Source: an uncultured Brevundimonas sp. (lineage in GTDB: Bacteria > Pseudomonadota > Alphaproteobacteria > Caulobacterales > Caulobacteraceae). Taken from it: a stretch of 40,325 nucleotides of DNA. The notes beneath the pieces were generated by a model that was not told the origin of the DNA, did not search any database, and saw nothing but the letters and a program-made list of their open reading frames with translations. Made by a program: the position numbers and the translations under genes. The stretch's first letter is position 1. The number at the start of each line of letters is the position of its first letter. This document shows positions 34,558-40,325 of the stretch, piece by piece. The stretch lies in NCBI RefSeq assembly GCF_947305955.1, contig NZ_CAMZFB010000024.1, positions 1 through 40,325 of the forward strand, read 5' to 3'.

Positions 34558-36078
34558 TTAACTCGCGCGTACAGACATTTCTTGAGGCAGGCGGATGATA
34601 AAGGCCGTCCCCTGCCCCAGTTCAGACTCGATACTGATAGAGCCACCCAAGCGGCGAACCGTATTACGTACAAAGGCCAGCCCCACCCCTTCGCCGGGGC
34701 GATCCTGACGTCCGGAACGCCTGAACAGCTCAAACACCCGCTCGTGATCCTTGGGATCGATGCCGCGCCCATTATCGCGAACTTCGAATTCCACAAAGCC
34801 CCCTACAGTCTCGCTTCCATTAATGGACAACAGCAAAGATTGTTCCGGATTGCGGTATTTGATCGCGTTATCAATGAGATTACCGAAAATCTGCTCGATG
34901 GCCATACGGTCGTGGACGATGTCGGGCACATCGCCGATGACGACCTTACCGTCGTTTTCCATCAGCGGATGGGCCATGCCATCGGCCAGATTCTGCAGCA
35001 GCGCCTTCATGTCCAGCGACTGCGCGGCAAGGTCACGACGACCTTCGCGAGACAGTTGGAGGATAGCCTTGATCAGACGATCCATCTTTGAGGTCGAGGC
35101 GCGGATGAAGCCAATCGCTTCGGGCGCATCCTCGCGGATAGCCAGTCGAACCCCTTCATCGACCAGTTCCGGATGGCTGGCTTCAACGCGCTCGATCAGG
35201 CCATCGACCTGACGCGAAATCTCCTCCAGCTCTGACGTATAGCCCATGACATTGACCAACGGTGCCCGCAGGTCGTGGCTAACGATATAGGCAAATCGCT
35301 GGACCTCCTCATTGGCGCGGACAAGGTCGGCGGTACGCTCCCTGACCTGCTCTTCCAGCCCGGCATTGATTTGGTCCAGTTCGCCCTGCGCACGTTCCAG
35401 ATCGGTGATCTGACGGCGGACCAGGCGGATACAGACGGCGGCCAGAATGACAATGAGGATACCGGCGACCAAGCTGCTGAAGATGGTATAGGCGCGGGCC
35501 TGCGCGGCGGCATTTGTCGCCTCGATGGCGCGGCGCTCGACAACCTCGGAGATGTCGGCGATCTCCTCGCGCATGCCGTCCATCATCGCCTTGCCGCTAC
35601 CGCTACGCACGGCGCTGACGGCCTCGCCGACGCGGCCCTGACGGGTCAGGCTGATGGTGTCCACCATCAGCTTGATCCGATCGTCGTACAGCTCCTTTAC
35701 GTTTCCGTAGGTGCTTTCCAGCTCCGGATCACCGGCCACCAAGCGGTCCATCTCGGCCATAACAGCCGGCAGATTATCCAGCGCCTTGTTGTAGACCTCG
35801 AGATATTCGGGGTTGGCGGTCAGCATGAAGCCGCGCTGACCCGTCTCCGCATCGGTCAGCAGGCTGATCAGTTTCCAGCCCGCAATCTGTGTTTGGTGAC
35901 TGCGCACCTCCGCCTTGGTGTACTCAGAGGTCTGGTGCAGCATGTAGAAGGTGGCAATGTTGGTGATCGCCAGCAGCACAAAGGCGGCGGCCAACAGCAT
36001 CATCAGCCGTTGATAGATCGGCTTCGACTGCCGAATGAAGTTCCACGATGCCGGATTGAGGAGCGAGGGGGTTGTCAT
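34558..36078 (-). CDS. CHASE3-domain sensor histidine kinase
   Basis: The product is a 506-residue membrane sensor kinase. TM1 is at about residues 23-46, followed by a periplasmic CHASE3 domain (ISLLTDAETGQRGFMLTANPEYL is its hallmark). TM2 is near 198-220, then comes a coiled coil (ERAQGELDQINAGLEEQVRERTADLVRANEEV). The HisKA domain with His268 (AYIVSHDLRAPLVNVMGY) and the HATPase domain (QIFGNLIDNAIKYRN) with DNGRGID and GEGVGLAFV follow. I chose ATG 36078 over an upstream in-frame start. It is the first gene of a likely operon: CHASE3 kinase, single receiver, receiver-kinase, Nudix. Confidence 0.93.
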   Translation of the reverse strand: MTTPSLLNPASWNFIRQSKPIYQRLMMLLAAAFVLLAITNIATFYMLHQTSEYTKAEVRSHQTQIAGWKLISLLTDAETGQRGFMLTANPEYLEVYNKALDNLPAVMAEMDRLVAGDPELESTYGNVKELYDDRIKLMVDTISLTRQGRVGEAVSAVRSGSGKAMMDGMREEIADISEVVERRAIEATNAAAQARAYTIFSSLVAGILIVILAAVCIRLVRRQITDLERAQGELDQINAGLEEQVRERTADLVRANEEVQRFAYIVSHDLRAPLVNVMGYTSELEEISRQVDGLIERVEASHPELVDEGVRLAIREDAPEAIGFIRASTSKMDRLIKAILQLSREGRRDLAAQSLDMKALLQNLADGMAHPLMENDGKVVIGDVPDIVHDRMAIEQIFGNLIDNAIKYRNPEQSLLLSINGSETVGGFVEFEVRDNGRGIDPKDHERVFELFRRSGRQDRPGEGVGLAFVRNTVRRLGGSISIESELGQGTAFIIRLPQEMSVRAS

Positions 36079-36129
36079 AGGCCCCACCATTCCCGCTCTA
36101 CTGCCAGCTGTCTAGCTTCGTTCTTTCAA

Positions 36130-38226
36130 TCAGACAGAACCAACCGTGCGCAGCCGCGCCTTGGGATGGATTTCATTCTGGCTCATGACGACGGTCTGAC
36201 CGCGGAAACGCTCGATAATCGAGCGCACATACGGACGGATTTGCGGACCGGTGAGCAGGACAGGATTTTCACCCGTCATGGCAGCGCGCTCGAACACGTC
36301 GCGAACCACGCGGATGAAATCCTGAAGCTGGCTGGGAGCCATGGCCAGCTGCTTGTCCTCGCCCGGTCCGATCAGGGCGTCGGAGAAGGCCTGTTCCCAT
36401 TCGGGCGACAAGGTGACGATGGGCAGTGATCCGTCTTCGGCGCGATAGGCCCAGCACAGCTGGCGGGCCAGACGGGTACGAACATGTTCGACCAAGATGG
36501 TCACGCTGCTGGTATGGGGCGCGGCCTCGGCCAGACCTTCCAGAATGGCCGGAAGGTCGCGGATCGACACGCGCTCGCGCAGCAGGGTCTGCAGCACGCG
36601 CTGCAGGGTGGTGACCGTCACGGTGGCGGGGATTAATTCCTCGACCAGCTTCTGGGCCTCGGACGGCAGTTCCTTCAGTAGCTTCTGCACCTCGGTATAG
36701 GACAGAAGCTCGGCCATATTCTCCTTGAGGATTTCCGTCAGGTGGGTGGTCAGCACCGTGGACGGGTCCACAATCGTATAGCCACGGAAGGTCGCTTCCT
36801 CGCGCAGGGATTCATCAATCCACGTCGCCGGAAGGCCGAAGGCGGGCTCGCGCGTATGCTCGCCCGGCAGTTCGACCTGACGGCCCGACGGGTCCATGGC
36901 CATGATCTGACCCAGACGGACCTCGCCGGTGCCTGCGTCCATTTCCTTGATGCGGATGGCATAGCCCTGATTGGGCAGGCGCATGTTGTCGAGGATACGC
37001 ACGCTGGGCATGACAAAGCCGAACTCCTGCGCCAGCGAGCGACGCAGGGCGCGGATCTGGTCGGTCAGGCGGCGGCCTTCCAGATCATTGATGAGCGACA
37101 ACAGCGCATAGCCCAGCTCGATCTTCACATCGTCGATGACAAGAGCGGTCGAGATCGGCTCTTCGACATCGGGCTTGGCCTCGACCTCGACCGGAGCCTC
37201 CTCTGCGGGCTTCAGACGGTTACGGCCCAGACGCCACGCCATAAAGCCCGAACCCAGCGCCAGCGCCGCGAACGGGATGATCGGCATGCCGGGGATCAGC
37301 GCCAGCAGCCCCGAGGTGCCCGACACCACGCCCAGCGCCACCGGATTGGTCGCCATCTGCGACACCAGCGCCTTGTCCGCCGAGCCTTCCACGCCCGCCT
37401 TGGTGACGAGGAAGCCCGCGGCCACCGACACGATGATGGCCGGAATCTGGGTCACCAGACCGTCGCCGACCGACAGCTGGATGAAGGTGTTGGCCGCATC
37501 CCCTGCCGACATGCCGTGCTGGATCACGCCGATCAGCATGCCGCCGATGATGTTGATAAAGGTGATGATCAGGCCGGCAATGGCATCGCCGCGCACGAAT
37601 TTCGACGCACCGTCCATGGCCCCGAAGAAGGTGGATTCCTGCTCCAGCTCCTTACGGCGGACCTTGGCCTGTTCTTCGGTGATAAGGCCCGCGGACAGGT
37701 CGGCGTCGATTGCCATCTGCTTGCCGGGCATGGCGTCCAGCGTAAATCGGGCCGACACCTCGGCGATACGGGTCGCGCCCTTGGTGATGACCACAAAGTT
37801 CACCACCAGAAGGATGGCGAAGATGATCATGCCGATGACGAAATTGCCCTTCATCATCAACTGGCCAAAGGCTTGGATGATGGCACCGGCAGCGGCGTGG
37901 CCGCTGTCACCGCCCGACAGGATCAGGCGCGTCGAGGCAATATTCAGACCCAGACGATAAAGGGTCGAGACCAGCAGCACCGTCGGGAAGATGGCGAAAT
38001 CCAGAGGCCGCTTCATCATCACGGCGGTCATCAGGATCAGCACACTGCTGACCAGAGAGAAGGCCAGCAGCACGTCCAGCATAAAGGCCGGAACCGGCAG
38101 GATCAGCAGCAGTATGACGCCGATCACACCGGCAGCCATGCCCACTTCGCCGCGCATCAGCCAGCCCAAAGCGTCCCGCCCTGTCGGGCGGGCCATGCCA
38201 TCCTTCATGAAGGGGGCATCAGCCAT
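36130..38226 (-). CDS. flhA: Flagellar biosynthesis protein FlhA
   Basis: The product is a 698-residue core component of the flagellar type III export gate. Eight membrane helices occupy residues about 25-320. The FHIPEP-type segment follows in ATRIAEVSARFTLDAMPGKQMAIDADLSAGLI and SSTFFGAMDGASKFVRGDAIAG, and the large cytoplasmic domain fills 340-698. The family motif TLYRLGLNIASTRLILSGGDSG is intact. It lies downstream of flbD and bla on the same strand. In Caulobacter, flbD and flhA are adjacent. The length is normal. Confidence 0.97.
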   Translation of the reverse strand: MADAPFMKDGMARPTGRDALGWLMRGEVGMAAGVIGVILLLILPVPAFMLDVLLAFSLVSSVLILMTAVMMKRPLDFAIFPTVLLVSTLYRLGLNIASTRLILSGGDSGHAAAGAIIQAFGQLMMKGNFVIGMIIFAILLVVNFVVITKGATRIAEVSARFTLDAMPGKQMAIDADLSAGLITEEQAKVRRKELEQESTFFGAMDGASKFVRGDAIAGLIITFINIIGGMLIGVIQHGMSAGDAANTFIQLSVGDGLVTQIPAIIVSVAAGFLVTKAGVEGSADKALVSQMATNPVALGVVSGTSGLLALIPGMPIIPFAALALGSGFMAWRLGRNRLKPAEEAPVEVEAKPDVEEPISTALVIDDVKIELGYALLSLINDLEGRRLTDQIRALRRSLAQEFGFVMPSVRILDNMRLPNQGYAIRIKEMDAGTGEVRLGQIMAMDPSGRQVELPGEHTREPAFGLPATWIDESLREEATFRGYTIVDPSTVLTTHLTEILKENMAELLSYTEVQKLLKELPSEAQKLVEELIPATVTVTTLQRVLQTLLRERVSIRDLPAILEGLAEAAPHTSSVTILVEHVRTRLARQLCWAYRAEDGSLPIVTLSPEWEQAFSDALIGPGEDKQLAMAPSQLQDFIRVVRDVFERAAMTGENPVLLTGPQIRPYVRSIIERFRGQTVVMSQNEIHPKARLRTVGSV

Positions 38227-38285
38227 GGCGGATTATCGGGGCGCAGCTTTGCATTACAGCCACTGATGACAGGATTCGGCCATGG

Positions 38286-39191
38286 TCAGACAGGGCCCAA
38301 TGATCGCAACACGGTACGGGTCGCTTCGGCGATGGCCTGTTCCCTGCCCCGCGGCGTCGATCCGGCCCCGCCATGGAAATAGATGGCGATCACAATCGGC
38401 TCACCCGTCGGCGGATAGATCAGGCCGATATCGTTAGCAGGGCCATATCCGCCGGTTCCGGTCTTGTGGGCTACGGTCCAACCTTCGGGCAAGGCGGCCT
38501 TGATACGGTCCGCGCCGGTCGGGCTGTCGAACATCCACTGCAACAGTGTGGCCTTGGAGGTTTCGTCCAGCGGCGTTTGGTCCGATGTGAACAGGCGCTG
38601 CATGTTGGTCACGCTCTGGAGCGGCTGGATGGTGTCCTTGTCGCCGTCCAGACGGTTCATCTCGGGCTCGAAGCGATCCACTCGGGTCGTGGTGTCACCA
38701 AGGTCGCGATAGAACTGGCGCATCGCTTCAAGCCCGCCCATTTCGCGCAGCAGGATATTGGCCGCCGGATTGTCGCTCTCCTCGACCGTGCCCTTCATCA
38801 GGGCCTTGATCGACAGGGCCTTGCCGACCGCCTTTTCGGTGATCGGCGCATGGGAGATCATGTCCGCCTGCGTGATCGGCACCTCGCGGTCGAGGTTCTC
38901 CAGCCCGTTCTGCGCCCTGACGAACATCGCGACCGCCAGATACATCTTGAACGTCGAGCAATAGACGAACCGCTCTTCCGCGCGCCAGCCATTGGTCGCG
39001 CCATTGACGTGGAAGGCCAGCCCCAGGCGACCTTTAAATCGCTGTTCCAGTTCGGAAAAATCGAGGCGCACCAAGGGCACACTTTGGGCGACGGCGTCTG
39101 CCGCATGCCCTGCGACCTGTTCGCCTTGGGCAGGCTTACATCCTGCCAGTGTCAGCGCCCCCGCTCCCAGTAGAATAGTGCGCCGATCCAT
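38286..39191 (-). CDS. bla: Class A beta-lactamase, intact, in the flagellar locus
   Basis: The product is a 301-residue serine beta-lactamase with a lipoprotein-type signal (TILLGAGALTLAGC, Cys18), preceded by MDRR. The catalytic motifs are complete: Ser79-x-x-Lys82 (CSTFK), SDN (139-141, EESDNPAAN), EPEMN (Glu175 to Asn179, the omega-loop deacylation Glu) and KTG (243-245, HKTGTGGYG). It should hydrolyse beta-lactams in the periplasm. It begins nine bases after the flbD stop at 39200, so it is cotranscribed with flbD. It precedes flhA by 59 bp. It is an uncommon gene to find between two flagellar genes. Substrate range cannot be read from the sequence. Confidence 0.93.
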   Translation of the reverse strand: MDRRTILLGAGALTLAGCKPAQGEQVAGHAADAVAQSVPLVRLDFSELEQRFKGRLGLAFHVNGATNGWRAEERFVYCSTFKMYLAVAMFVRAQNGLENLDREVPITQADMISHAPITEKAVGKALSIKALMKGTVEESDNPAANILLREMGGLEAMRQFYRDLGDTTTRVDRFEPEMNRLDGDKDTIQPLQSVTNMQRLFTSDQTPLDETSKATLLQWMFDSPTGADRIKAALPEGWTVAHKTGTGGYGPANDIGLIYPPTGEPIVIAIYFHGGAGSTPRGREQAIAEATRTVLRSLGPV

Positions 39192-39199
39192 CGCCCTAC

Positions 39200-40325
<1,126 letters not shown>

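Noticed and set aside
36742..38382. Long plus-strand open frame opposite flhA
   Set aside because: It is His- and Gln-rich antisense sequence of an intact flhA, with no supporting start signals.

Overview
This 40.3 kb window is a piece of bacterial chromosome, GC-rich over most of its length, and most likely from the Caulobacteraceae (Caulobacter, Brevundimonas or Asticcacaulis type). I base this on gene families and gene order: a GapR/DUF2312 chromatin protein, a TacA-like sigma-54 activator, a FlbD-like flagellar activator close to flhA, a clustered set of GANTC (CcrM-type) sites, an alphaproteobacterial aa3-oxidase subunit IV beside pntA, and DUF4153 membrane proteins. I identified no species and could run no database search. 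I found no rRNA, tRNA, CRISPR array or insertion sequence. No stretch longer than about 300 bases lacks a gene or gene remnant.

Layout. 1-3126: a truncated lipoprotein, a WYL-domain regulator divergent from a small unknown protein, a degenerate DUF985 cupin and a secreted unknown protein. 3181-7031: the proton-translocating transhydrogenase operon pntAA-pntAB-pntB (minus strand), with three small membrane or secreted genes inserted before pntB. 7150-9276: an aa3-oxidase subunit IV with a strong terminator, then an M3 oligopeptidase. 9321-12336: two tandem DUF4153 paralogues, both broken (one by frameshift, one by an in-frame amber), each behind the same 19-bp promoter-like block. 12473-13945: TacA-like sigma-54 response regulator. 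14105-15789: a lipoprotein, a basic unknown protein, gapR and rpmJ. 16052-18505: an MltB-type lytic transglycosylase and an alpha/beta-hydrolase pseudogene. 18506-20997: a more AT-rich accessory patch with an orphan membrane protein, a cold-shock protein, an Ivy-like lipoprotein, and a two-gene Panacea/transmembrane-protein module resembling a toxin-antitoxin pair.

21089-25931: cysS divergent from folE, an orphan ExbD/TolR gene and a Tat-exported gamma-glutamyltransferase. 26497-29659: the isoprenoid block dxs, ispA and xseB. 29728-33045: a histidine phosphatase, a GNAT acetyltransferase, a CoxE-like VWA protein, CsbD and a Nudix hydrolase. 33055-36078: a three-gene signalling operon made of a CHASE3 histidine kinase, a single-domain receiver, and a receiver-HisKA_2 kinase that has no normal start codon. 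36130-40325: flbD (5' end beyond the window), an intact class A beta-lactamase gene and flhA, in that transcriptional order.

The best candidate for a little-described system is the Panacea plus membrane-protein pair at 20225-20997. It has a 1-nt overlapping stop/start, an inverted repeat in its promoter and a base composition unlike its neighbours. Other points to check are the double breakage of the DUF4153 tandem, the beta-lactamase between flbD and flhA, the small genes inside the pnt operon and the kinase that seems to use a CTG start.
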